In this document: positions 36,679 to 46,024 of the stretch, piece after piece
How the letters are laid out: each line of letters starts with the position of its first letter
Numbering within the stretch: the stretch's first letter is position 1
Source of the DNA: VXPW01 sp965115815
Lineage (GTDB): Bacteria; Pseudomonadota; Alphaproteobacteria; TMED109
NCBI GenBank assembly: GCA_965115815.1
Contig: OZ220465.1
Coordinates: 1,364,001 to 1,428,000, forward strand
DNA length: 64,000 nt
Direction: 5' to 3'
Notes under the pieces: model-generated
Database searches by the model: none
The model's input: only the letters and a program-made list of their open reading frames with translations
What the model was told of the DNA's origin: nothing
Translations under genes and position numbers: made by a program

Positions 36679-39029
36679 CCCTACCATGTCCTGAAAAAAA
36701 GGGCTGGACATTGCCGATCGGGCGGTGTACGGTCCCTCGCCCTGCGGACCCAATCGAACATCCTTCAGACGCTGCGCGGCGCGGAAGCGCGGTCCCGGGT
36801 GGCCGGGATCCTGTCGCGGGAGTCGTTTGCCAGCCGGCAGTCCTTGGGCCGCCGGGTGTGCGAGGAGTTTGCCTTGGTCGACGCCCTCGGCCGGTGGCCG
36901 GTTTCGGGATGCCTCAAGGCCCTGCGCACGCTGGCGGCGTCCGCGCCGGAGATCGTCCTGCCGGCGCCCCGGGTGCCGCCGCCGGACCGAACGCCGCGTC
37001 CGCTGGACGAGGCCGTTCCGGCGCCGGTCGGGGTGCCGGGGCGGGTGTCGGAGATCGAAGGGCTGGAGGTGGTTCCGGTGACGGCGGTGGCGCAGCGCAC
37101 GGTGTGGAATACGCTGATTGCGCGCGAGCATCCGCACGGCCTGACGACCTTCGCGGGCCCTCAGGTGCGCTAGCTGGATCGGGTGGAGTGCGCCCCAGCG
37201 CCGGGATCACCTCCACCGGGTGATCGGTTTCAGCCGCTTCCTGATCCGTCCGGCGGTTCGCTGTCCCCATCTCGCCAGCCACGTGTTGGGCCGCCGGTTG
37301 CGGCGGCTGCCTGCGGACCTCGAGGCCCGCTACGGCCTGCGGGTGTGGCGGGTGGAAAGCTATGCGGATGCGGGTGTGCAGGGCACCTGCCTGCGGGCCG
37401 CCAATTTCGTGTGCGTGGGCGCGACGAAGGGGCGGGGTCGCCAGGACCGGTATCATCGCCGGGACAAGACCGGGAAGACGGTCTGGATGTACCCGTTGCA
37501 CCGGCGCTGGCGCCGGGATCTCGGGGTGGCCGAAGTGGAGCGATGGCCGTCGCTTGCGCCCGGGGAGGGTCTCCGTGCACAGGAGTGGGCCGCGAACGAG
37601 CTGGGAGGAGCACCCTTGGGGGATCGGCGACGGACGGCGCGGCTGGTGAAGAGCGCTTCGCTGCTGGCGGAGGATCCGGGACAGAAGATCCAGGCCCACC
37701 CGGACCGCAGCCGTACGGTCATCAGCGCCTTCTACCGGTGGATCGAGCAACCGGCGGACCGCGCCATCACGGCGGACCACATTCTGGCACCCCACCGGGA
37801 GCGTACCCTCCAACGCATCCGGGGGCAGCGGACGGTGCTGGCAATCCAGGACGGGAGCGATCTGAACTTTGCGCGGCGTCCGGGGTGTGACGGTCTGCAG
37901 GTGATCGGCACGAACCAGACCCGTGCCTCGACCCTCGGCCTGCACCTGCATGCCACGCTGGCGGTGACCGACACCGGCCTGCCCTTGGGGGTGCTGCGGT
38001 TGGGGTTCGACCCGTTGAAGAAGCATGCGAAGACCGTCGCCGCCGGGACGAAAAGCCGGCGATGGCTCCACGGCTTCACGGACACCGTCGACGCCGTCCG
38101 GGAAGTCGGCGGCAAGACCCGCGTGATCACGGTCTGCGATCGGGAGGCGGACTTCTTCGAACGGTTTGATCTCCAGCGCCAGCACCCGCGGGTCGAGGTG
38201 TTGGTGCGGGCCCGGCATGATCGGGTCTTGGGACCCCATCGCCCGAAGCGGTTCGCTGCCCTGCAGGCCGGCCCGCCCGACGATCGGATCGACATCGAGA
38301 TCGACGGCCTGACCGAACGCCGGAAATCGCGCGGGAAGCCGGCCCGGCCGGCGCGGCGCAAGCGCGTGGCCCACTGCGAACTCCGGCATCGTCGCCTGAC
38401 CCTGCCGTCGACCCTGGAGGGCAAGGATCCCGTGTCCGTCTCGACCGTCCATCGGGTCGAAATCCACCCGCCCGAAGGCGAGAATCCGGTGCAGGGGTTC
38501 CTGCTCACCACGCTCCCGGTGCGCACCGGTCCGCACGCCGCCGAGGTGGTCGGCCACGATCTTCAGCGCTGGAAGATCGAGGATTTCTTCCGCGTCCTGA
38601 AATCCGGCTGCCAGGTGCAGTCCCTGCGGTTCCGCAAGGCCGAACGCCTGCAACGGGCCACCGCCATCCATGCCGTGATCGCTTGGCGCATCATGGTTCT
38701 GACCCTGCTCGGACGACCGGTCCCGGACTGTGCACCCACGCTGATGTTCACCGATCCGGAACTGGCCTTCCTCCGCGACTATGCCCGCGAGCAGACCATG
38801 CCGGCGCCCGATACCCTCGGCGCCGCCGTGCGTCGGGTCGCCCATCTCGGAGGGTATCGGGACCGCAAGCACGACCCCGAACCCGGACACCAGATCATGT
38901 GGCACGGCTCCAACCGCCTGAGCAGCGCCACCCTCGGCCATCGAATCGGCTTCCAGGCCGGCCAGCGGCAGGCCCTGGTCCGGGATCGGACCCCTCTGGT
39001 CCAGCCATAATTGTCCTGACTCGGTAGTT
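36679..39029 (+). mobile_element. IS4-type element carrying a DUF4338-transposase gene
   Basis: CTAG lies on both sides (36675-36678 and 39030-39033). The inner ends are CCCTACCATGTCCTGAAAA and TTGTCCTGACTCGGTAGTT, which pair imperfectly as inverted repeats (CTACC..GTC..GA). The right tip also ends the remnant at 15303. Confidence 0.7.
36724..39010 (+). pseudogene. DUF4338 (DruA-like)-IS4 transposase fusion with an internal deletion
   Basis: The first frame (from about 36724, first ATG 36799) has the DUF4338 start: FASRQSLGRRVCEEFALVDA, GRWPVSGCLKALRTL and HGLTTFAGPQVR, then TAG at 37171-37173. From 37174 another frame reads SWIGWSAPQRRDHLHR, RFLIRPAVRCPHLASHVLG and GVQGTCLRAANFVCVGATKG, the rest of DUF4338. 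Roughly 25-30 residues between them are deleted. The transposase part is intact: VLAIQDGSDLNFARR, TRVITVCDREADFFERF and LQRWKIEDFFRVLKSGCQVQ, ending VRDRTPLVQP. A 596-aa product from 37220 is possible. Confidence 0.82.
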
Positions 39030-39379
39030 CTAGGCCGATCCCGAGCCCCGCGCCGCCGATCCGCCCCGGAACCGCGCGGGACGGGCCGGCGACGGCAGGG
39101 ATCGCACCCCGGCAGATGCACGGCAGGGATCGCGCCCCGGCAGGGATCGCACGGCCGAGCGTCCCCTCGAACGGCCCGTCAGCGGCAATCCTCGGCCGTG
39201 GACACGGCCGTTTCGCCATCTTTGCCCCGAGAGAGGCCATTTTTCGGGACCCGAGGGATCGCGCACGTGAAAGATTGCGCAAATTTCGCGCCCATTTTCA
39301 TTCGCTCAAAATTCACTTGCCGCCGATTTGCTCCGGGGCACTTCAAACTTTTTTCCGCTGGGCGGCTGGCAGGGAGCCG

Positions 39380-39711
39380 CCCCGGCGCCGCCGCAACCCC
39401 GCAGGGACGGACGGCGCATGGAGACGCGGGCCGGCGACGCCGCAACCCCGCAGGGATGGACGGCGCATGGAGACGCGGGGCCCTCGATCCGCCGCAACCC
39501 CGCAGGGACGGACGGCGCATGGAGACGCGCCCCGGCGCCGCCGCGGCCCCGGGGCCCCCTCTCGATGCGCGCGGCCGGCCCCCGGACGGCGCATGGAGAC
39601 GCGGGCCGGCGACGGCAGGGATCGCACCCCGCCCGGCCGCGGGGCCCTCGATCCGCCGCAACCGCCCCCCCCCCCGGACGGCGCCCCGGACACGCGGGCC
39701 GGGGCCGGCCC
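39380..39711. repeat. GC-rich dispersed repeat, block 3
   Basis: Several copies of a unit built from CGCAACCCCGCAGGGACGGA and CGGCGCATGGAGACGCG, with shorter GATCCGCCGCAACC modules. Tandem here, unlike blocks 1 and 2. Ends at the CTAG in which IS630 copy B sits. Confidence 0.8.
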
Positions 39712-39713
39712 TA

Positions 39714-41108
39714 GTAGTACGGAATCATTAGATTGATGGGTATAGAGACTTCAGTTTCACCCGGGCGTCTGCCGTCGTGAACCGCCAGTCGACGGTGCCG
39801 CCGGCCGCGTTGCGGCGCTCGACCCACGCCGCGGTTTCCCGCAGCATGGTGGCGCGATCAGGAATGCGTCGTCGAAGACACGGTCGCGACAACGCACCGA
39901 TTTCGATCTCGGCCATGGTGAGCCAGCTTCCGTGCTTCGGCGTGTACCGAAACTCGAACCGCTTTCGCACCCGCATGGCCTCCCGGGGTGCAAAGGCTTC
40001 CTACAACGACGCGGGGCCGTGTGTGTTCAGGTTGTCCATGACCCGTACGATCTTCTTGCCGGGGAAGTGATCATCCGCGAGTTCCCGGAGGAACTGCGCC
40101 CCGTCCCGCGCCGTGCGGCGGTCGGTGACCTTCACCGTACGCCAGTTTTCATTGGGCGCGAACGCCAGGAAGAGATTGGCCGTACCGTTTCGCTCGTATT
40201 CGTAGTCGACGATTTCCGGCTGCCCGGGCCGCACGGGGCGGGGAAGGCGGGTTTCCTTCGTCTGCTGCCGGCGGGTCTCATCCATGCAGACCCGGACCTC
40301 GTCTTCGGCAAAATCCCGCTGGTACGTGTCCAGCACCTCCTCCATCGCCGCCACGAACGGCGCATTGCGGCTCGGGGGAATGCACCAGTACTGCTTCAGC
40401 CAAGGCTTGATCTCCTTTTTTTAGAGTCTTCCGTACCGTTTCTTTCGAGATGCTCTCGACGATCTCCATCTCCATCCGACGACCGGCCAGCAGCTTCAGC
40501 GTCCAGCGAACACAACCTTCGGGCGGGGAAGAACCGGCCAGAGCCACCCGCTTCGCTTCCTTCGCCCCGTCCAGGAGTTTCGGTCGGCGGTTCTCCTGCT
40601 CCCGACGGCGAAGGGCGGCCTCCAGACCCTCCAGAACACAGCGCTTGCGCAGGCGTTCGACCGTCGAAGCACCGATACCCAAGCCGCGCGCGATGTCCAC
40701 ATCTCGGAGTTTGCCGCCGTCGCGCCCTTCGTCCGCCATCCGCAGAATCTGCGCCCGACGACGACGCCAGGCGGCTCCGGTACCGTCGACGATCGCCTGG
40801 AGTTCCCGGCGCTCCGGCACCGAAAGGCGCACTCGATCGAGCTTCCTACCCTGAGGGTTGGCCAGGATCCACTCCGATCCCCGCACCGAACCCCTGCAGA
40901 CAGGCTCGGTTCCCGGAAACCGGATCCGTCCGATCCCCAAGAGAGCATGAGCGCCTGCATGTTCGGCATCGGGTCTGTGGGGATGAACCAGAAAGCGCCG
41001 TACCGATCGGGCGCTCACGCGTGCCGACACGCACCGACACGGGGCCGACACGGACCGACACGGAAATCTTGCCAGAATACTGTCGTCAGTTCAACGTTTC
41101 CGTACTAC
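39714..41108 (-). mobile_element. IS630-family element, copy B
   Basis: GTAGTACGGAATCATTAG to CGTTTCCGTACTAC, flanked by TA at 39712-39713 and 41109-41110. At the frameshift site it reads CT plus seven A rather than CTG plus seven A, one base fewer than the other copies. The first frame therefore runs on out of register (ORF to 40278). Confidence 0.88.
39728..40860 (-). pseudogene. IS630-family transposase, copy B
   Basis: First part from 40860 (ANPQGRKLDRVRLSVPERR, HTH as in copy A), second part from about 40420 to 39728 in another frame, with VRVCMDETRRQQTKETRLP, KKIVRVMDNLNTHGP and HGSWLTMAEIEIGALSR. The ATG before ANPQ is CTG here. Besides the one-base loss at the A tract, a TAG interrupts the segment around 40015 (ASL* before EAFAPREAM). 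Probably inactive. Confidence 0.75.
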
Positions 41109-41110
41109 TA

Positions 41111-41303
41111 GTGCCTGCCCGGAAAATCACTAAGATTTGGATTACATGAATGAAAGCTCGATATTGACAGGGCGAAGATTCATCGAATCCAGCCTGATTT
41201 CAGCGGAATATGCCGTCATATGCCATCAAAGAAGGAATCTTCGGTTCCCCAGATTCCAACTACGGTTGCATATACAATGTGTTGTGATTTTCCGTGCAGG
41301 CAC
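41111..41303. mobile_element. MITE-1 copy c (193 bp)
   Basis: GTGCCTGCCCGGAAAATCAC to GATTTTCCGTGCAGGCAC, TA at 41109-41110 and 41304-41305. It lies in opposite orientation to copy b and fills the whole gap between IS630 copies B and C. Confidence 0.85.
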
Positions 41304-41305
41304 TA

Positions 41306-42701
41306 GTAGTACGGAATCATTGGATTGCCGGGTATAGAGACTTCAGTTTCACCCGGGCGTCTGCCGTCGTGAACCGCCAGTCGACAGTGCCGCCGGCCGC
41401 GTTGCGGCGTTTGACCCACGCCGCGGTCTCCCGCAGCATGGTGGCGCGGTCGGGAATGCGTCGTCGAAGACACTGTCGCGACCACGCGCCGATTTCGATC
41501 TCGGCCATGGTGAGCCAGCTTCCGTGCTTCGGCGTGTACCGAAACTCGAACCGCTTTCGCACTCGCATGGCCTCCCGGGGTGCAAAGGCTTCATACAACG
41601 ATGCGGGGCCGTGCGTGTTCAGGTTGTCCATGACCAGCACGATCTTCTTGCCGGGGATGGGATCATCCGCGAGTTCCCGGATGAACTGCGCCCAGTCCCG
41701 CGCCGTGCGGCGATCGGTGACCTTCACCGTACGCCAGTTTTCATTGGGCGCGAACGCCAGGAAGAGATTGGCCGTGCCGTTTCGCTCGTATTCGTAGTCG
41801 ACGATTTCCGGCTGCCCGGGCCGCACGGGGCGGGGAAGGCGAGTTTCCTTCGTCTGCTGCCGGCTGGTCTCATCCATGCAGACCAGGACCTCGTCTTCGG
41901 CAAAATCCCGCTGATACGTGTCCAGCACCTCCTCCATCGCCGCCACGAACGGCGCGTTGCGGCTCGGGGGAATGCACCAGTACTGCTTCAACCAAGGCTT
42001 GATCTCCTTTTTTTCAGAGTCTTCCGTACCGTTTCTTTCGAGATGCTCTCGACGATCTCCATCTCCATCAAACGACCGGCCAGCAGCTTCAGTGTCCAGC
42101 GAACACAACCCTCGGGCGGGGAAGAACAGGCCAGAGCCACCCGCTTCGCCTCCTTCGCCCCGTCCAGGAGTTTCGGTCGGCGGTTCTCCTGCTCCCGGCG
42201 GCGGAGAGAGGCCTCCAAACCCTCCAAAACACAACGCTTGCGCAGGCGTTCGACCGTCGAAGCGCCGATACCCAGGCCGCGCGCGATGTCGACATCCCGG
42301 AGTTTGCCGCCGTCGTGCCCCTCGTCTGCCATCCGCAGAATCTGCGCCCGACGACGACGCCAGGCGGCTCCGGTACCGTCGACGATCGCTTGGAGTTCCC
42401 GGCGCTCCGACGCCGAAAGGCGCACTCGATCGAGCTTCCTACCCTGAGGATTGGCCATGATCCACTCCGATCCCCGCACCGAACCCCTGCAGGCAGGCTC
42501 GGTTCCCGGAAACCGGATCCGTCCGATCTCCAAGAGAGTGTGAGCGCCTGCACGTTCGGCATCGGGTCTGTGGGGATGAACAAGAAAGCGCCATACCGAT
42601 CGGGCGCTCACGCGTGCCGACACGCACCGACACGGGGCCGACACGGACCGACACGGAAATCTTGCCAGAATACTATCGTCAGTTCAACGTTTCCGTACTA
42701 C
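41306..42701 (-). mobile_element. IS630-family element, copy C
   Basis: GTAGTACGGAATCATTGG to GTTTCCGTACTAC, flanked by TA at 41304-41305 and 42702-42703. Two frames with the CTG-A7 slippery site as in copy A. Confidence 0.9.
41317..42459 (-). CDS. IS630-family transposase, A7 frameshift (copy C)
   Basis: First frame from ATG near 42459 (MANPQGRKLDRVRLSASERR) to 41988. A slip on seven A near 42010 leads to EIKPWLKQYWCIPPSRNAPF and the DDE residues VLVCMDETSRQQ, VLVMDNLNTHG and LTMAEIEIGAWSRQ, ending at 41317. Near-identical to copies A and D; apparently intact. Confidence 0.85.
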
Positions 42702-42703
42702 TA

Positions 42704-42983
42704 GATACCGCACCGGAAACCAACACAGCCGCGCCGCATGAACCCTGATCCTCAGCCCAGCGCCATCATCGCCATACGAGATTCACGCCCGTTGCAGGTA
42801 CAGATAACTCACAGACATTGTGCTATTTATGGGCGATTATAGCCTGTCTGACAGACACCACAATTGCGAGGCAGAGCCGATGCGGCCCCGGAGTCCGACG
42901 CATATCCGTACAGCCCTCTCCGCGGCCGCTCTTCGGGGCGGCGCTGGCGACAGCCGGCAGGCGCACTCCGGGGCCGCGCCGCC
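42704..42983. other. Intergenic region downstream of the third RTX gene
   Basis: About 280 bp without a recognisable gene. A locally less GC-rich stretch (TGTGCTATTTATGGGCGATT near 42819) has no clear role. Confidence 0.35.
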
Positions 42984-43916
42984 CTATCCCAGAAACTCAA
43001 AGTCGCCTTCGGTAAGGTCCGAGGCGCTTACGCCTTCAAGCGTGATGGACCAGTCATCGTTTGGACCGGTGATGACGGCGTTGCCGCCGCGGTCCTTGAT
43101 GATGATATCGGCGTAGGTGAGCTTCTGTTGGAACACGATGGTATCGCTGCCGTTCCCGAAGTCGGCAGTGGTGTCATGGTCGCTCTCGGCATCGAAGAAA
43201 AAGCGGTCGTCGCCAGTGCCGCCCCGGAGCGTGTCGTCGCCCTTCCCGCCGTAGAGCGTGTCGTCGCCCTTCCCGCCCCGGAGCGTGTCGTCGCCAGTGC
43301 CGCCCCGGAGCGTGTCGTCGCCCTTCCCGCCCCGGAGCGTGTCGTCGCCAGTGCCGCCCCGGAGCGTGTCGCCGCCGTCGCCGCCAAAGAGCCAGTCGTT
43401 GCCGCCGTCGCGGCCGTCGTCGCCGTAGAGGCTGTCGCCGTAGAGGCTGTCGTCGCCAGCGCCGCCGTAGAGCCTGTCGTCGCCGTCGCCGCCAGAGAGG
43501 CAGTCGTTGCCAGCGCCGCCAGAGAGCCTATCGTTTCCGTTTAAGCCGTCGAGCCTGTCGTTGCCAGCGCCGCCCCGAAGCTTGTCGTCGCCGTCGCCGC
43601 CAAAGAGCCAGTCGTTGCCGGCTCCGCCGTAGAGCATGTCGTTGCCGGCTCCGCCTTCCAGCCAGTCGTCGCCAGCGTCGCCGTAGAGCCTGTCGAGGCC
43701 AGCGCCGCCGTGGAGCCTGTCGAGGCCAGCGCCGCCGTGGAGCCTGTCGTCGCCGTCGCCGCCGTGGAGCCTGTCGTGGCCGTGGTCGCCGTCGACGCCG
43801 TAGATCATGTCGTTGCCGGCGCCGCCGTAGAGCTCGTTACCGTAGAGCGAGTTGCCGTAGAGCCTGTCGTTGCCAGCGCCGCCGAAGAGCAAGTTGCCGT
43901 ATCTGGATCTGGCCAT
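42984..43916 (-). CDS. RTX (hemolysin-type calcium-binding) protein
   Basis: 310 aa, intact, ATG at 43916 (MARSRYGNLLFGGAGNDRLY). An N-terminal tract LYGNSLYGNELYGGAG is followed by more than 20 GGxGxDxLx nonapeptides. The end is DRFFFDAESDHDTTADFGNG, SDTIVFQQKLTYADI, then SASDLTEGDFEFLG, the secretion-type tail. A separate paralogue of the pair at 34530-36622, with a distinct promoter region. Confidence 0.92.
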   Translation of the reverse strand: MARSRYGNLLFGGAGNDRLYGNSLYGNELYGGAGNDMIYGVDGDHGHDRLHGGDGDDRLHGGAGLDRLHGGAGLDRLYGDAGDDWLEGGAGNDMLYGGAGNDWLFGGDGDDKLRGGAGNDRLDGLNGNDRLSGGAGNDCLSGGDGDDRLYGGAGDDSLYGDSLYGDDGRDGGNDWLFGGDGGDTLRGGTGDDTLRGGKGDDTLRGGTGDDTLRGGKGDDTLYGGKGDDTLRGGTGDDRFFFDAESDHDTTADFGNGSDTIVFQQKLTYADIIIKDRGGNAVITGPNDDWSITLEGVSASDLTEGDFEFLG

Positions 43917-44445
43917 GTCGCGGTCTCCGTTTGGGATGAACGACGCAAGTATGACACAATCCGCCCCGCGCCGTCAAGCGCGTTGCGGTCTCCCTCAGGA
44001 CCATTCTGTTGTCGCCATCGGCGGCGGACCACCGCAGCCGGGTAGGAGGGGTCGTTGCCGAGCCCCTCCCCCCAGTTACGGTAGGAATGCGCATTACTGC
44101 GCACCCCCCGCACCGATCCGGACATGGACGTTCATCCATCCGGCTCCTACCTCGGGTGCTTGACGGCAAACCGCGGATCCGGCCCTGGGCGGCGGAGGGT
44201 GGCGCGCGACCCAGAACTCTCGGTCCTGCGCTCCCGTCGCTTCCGGTCGAACCTTGCGGCGTTCCGTATCCGGTCCGCCGCCTGAGGCACGCGTGCCCGA
44301 CCCTGCGTTCGGCGCGTGCTTTGGCGTCCCGAATTCCCCTTGGTTGGGGCCCTTTCCTCCAGCCACTCCGCAGGAGCTGACGCTCCCTGGTTCGTCGCCT
44401 TCCCAGGTCGTACGGCCCCATCCCACTTCTTCCAGCCGTTCGTCC
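43917..44445. other. Intergenic region, no gene recognised
   Basis: About 530 bp. Sequence near 44060-44320 (GGAGGGGTCGTTGCCGAGCC; GTTCGGCGCGTGCTTTGG) has an RNA-like look, but I could not identify a group II intron domain V or any known RNA. Upstream of the third RTX gene, so its promoter should be here. Confidence 0.35.
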
Positions 44446-44458
44446 TAGTAGTACGGAA

Positions 44459-45783
44459 TCATTGGATTGCTGGGTATAGAGACTTCAGTTTCACCCGGGC
44501 GTCTGCCGTCGTGAACCGCCAATCGACGGTGCCGCCGGCCGCGTTGCGGCGCTTGACCCACGCCGCGGTCTCCCGCAGCATGGTGGCGCGGTCGGGAATG
44601 CGTCGTCGAAGACATTGTCGCGACAACGCGCCGATTTCGATCTCGGCCATGGTGAGCCAGCTTCCGTGCTTCGGCGTGTACCGAAACTCGAACCGCTTTC
44701 GCACTCGCATGGCCTCCCGGGGTGCAAAGGCTTCATACAACGATGCGGGGCTGTGCGTGTTCAGGTTGTCCATGACCAGTACAATCTTCTTTCCGGGGAT
44801 AGGATCGTCCGCGAGTTCCCGGAGGAACTGCGCCCCGTCCCGCGCCGTGCGGCGATCGGTGACCTTTACCGTACGCCAGTTTTCATTGGGCGCGAACGCC
44901 AGGAAGAGATTGGCCGTACCGTTTCGCTCGTATTCGTAGTCGACGATTTCCGGCTGCCCGGGCCGCACGGGACGGGGAAGGCGGGTTTCCTTCGTCTGCT
45001 GCCGGCTGGTCTCATCCATGCAGACCAGGACCTCGTCTTCGGCAAAATCCCGCTGGTACGTGTCCAGCACCTCCTCCATCGCCGCCACGAACGGCGCATT
45101 GCGGCTCGGGGGAATGCACCAGTACTGCTTCAACCAAGGCTTGATCTCCTGTATCTACTCACCCCCTACTGATGACGAAGATACGAAGATCGATCCGCTT
45201 CTTGTCAGCCGGAACACGCACCTCCGGTCATCGGCCGCGAGCGAGTTAAAGGGGCAAGGGAAAATGCCGGATCCGAACCCGTCAGGAAAAACGATTCGTC
45301 ATCAGTAGGGGGGTGAGTAGATACGATCTCCTTTTTTTCAGAGTCCTCCGTACCGTTTCCTTCGAGATGCTCTCGACGATCTCCATCTCCATCAGACGAC
45401 CGGCCAGCAGCTTCAGTGTCCAGCGAACACAACCTTCGGGCGGGGAAGAACAGGCCAGAGCCACCAGCTTCGCCTCCTTCGCCCCGTCCAAGAGTTTCGG
45501 TCGGCGGTTCTCCTGCTCCCGGCGGCGGAGAGAGGCCTCCAAACCCTCCAAAACACAACGCTTGCGCAGGCGTTCGACCGTCGAAGCGCCGATACCCAGG
45601 CCGCGCGCGATGTCGACATCCCGGAGTTTGCCGCCGTCGTGCCCCTCGTCTGCCATCAGCAGAATCTGCGCCCGACGCCGACGCCAGGCGGCTCCGGTAC
45701 CGTCGACGATCGCTTGGAGTTCCCGGCGCTCCGACGCCGAAAGGCGCACTCGATAGAGCTTCCTGCCCTGAGGGTTGGCCATG
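44459..45783 (-). pseudogene. IS630-family transposase split by MITE-2 (copy D)
   Basis: First part from 45783 (MANPQGRKLYRVRLSASERR) to the A tract at 45333, second part 45142 to 44459 (KPWLKQYWCIPPSRNAPFVA, VLVCMDETSRQQ, VLVMDNLNTHSP, MAEIEIGALSRQ). The insertion separates the helix-turn-helix part from the DDE part. Confidence 0.85.
45151..45324. mobile_element. MITE-2 copy c (174 bp) with 8-bp duplication
   Basis: GTATCTACTCACCCCCTACT to GGGTGAGTAGATAC, inner GATGACGAA / TTCGTCATC. GATCTCCT is duplicated at 45143-45150 and 45325-45332. An 8-bp duplication and sequence shared with IS66 ends show mobilisation by the IS66 transposase. Confidence 0.92.
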
Positions 45784-46024
45784 ATCCACTCCGATCCCCG
45801 CACCGAACCCCTGCAGGCAGGCTCGGTTCCCGGAAACCGGATCCGTCCGATCTCCAAGAGAGTGTGAGCGCCTGCACGTTCGGCATCGGGTCTGTGGGGA
45901 TGAACAAGAAAGCGCCGTACCGATCGGGCGCTCACGCGTGCCGACACGCACCGACACGGGGCCGACACGGACCGACACGGAAATCTTGCCAGAATACTGT
46001 CGTCAGTTCAACGTTTCTGTACTA

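Noticed and set aside
34344..36694. Long plus-strand frames rich in VVAVAAVELV-like repeats (34344-35504, 35771-36694)
   Set aside because: Complement of the RTX nonapeptide repeats; the minus strand has the exact GGxGxDxLx pattern.
36914..39121. 735-aa minus-strand frame
   Set aside because: Antisense of the IS4-type transposase at 37220-39010.
43950..44440. Possible group II intron or structured RNA
   Set aside because: No 5' GTGYG boundary, domain V or reverse transcriptase could be recognised.
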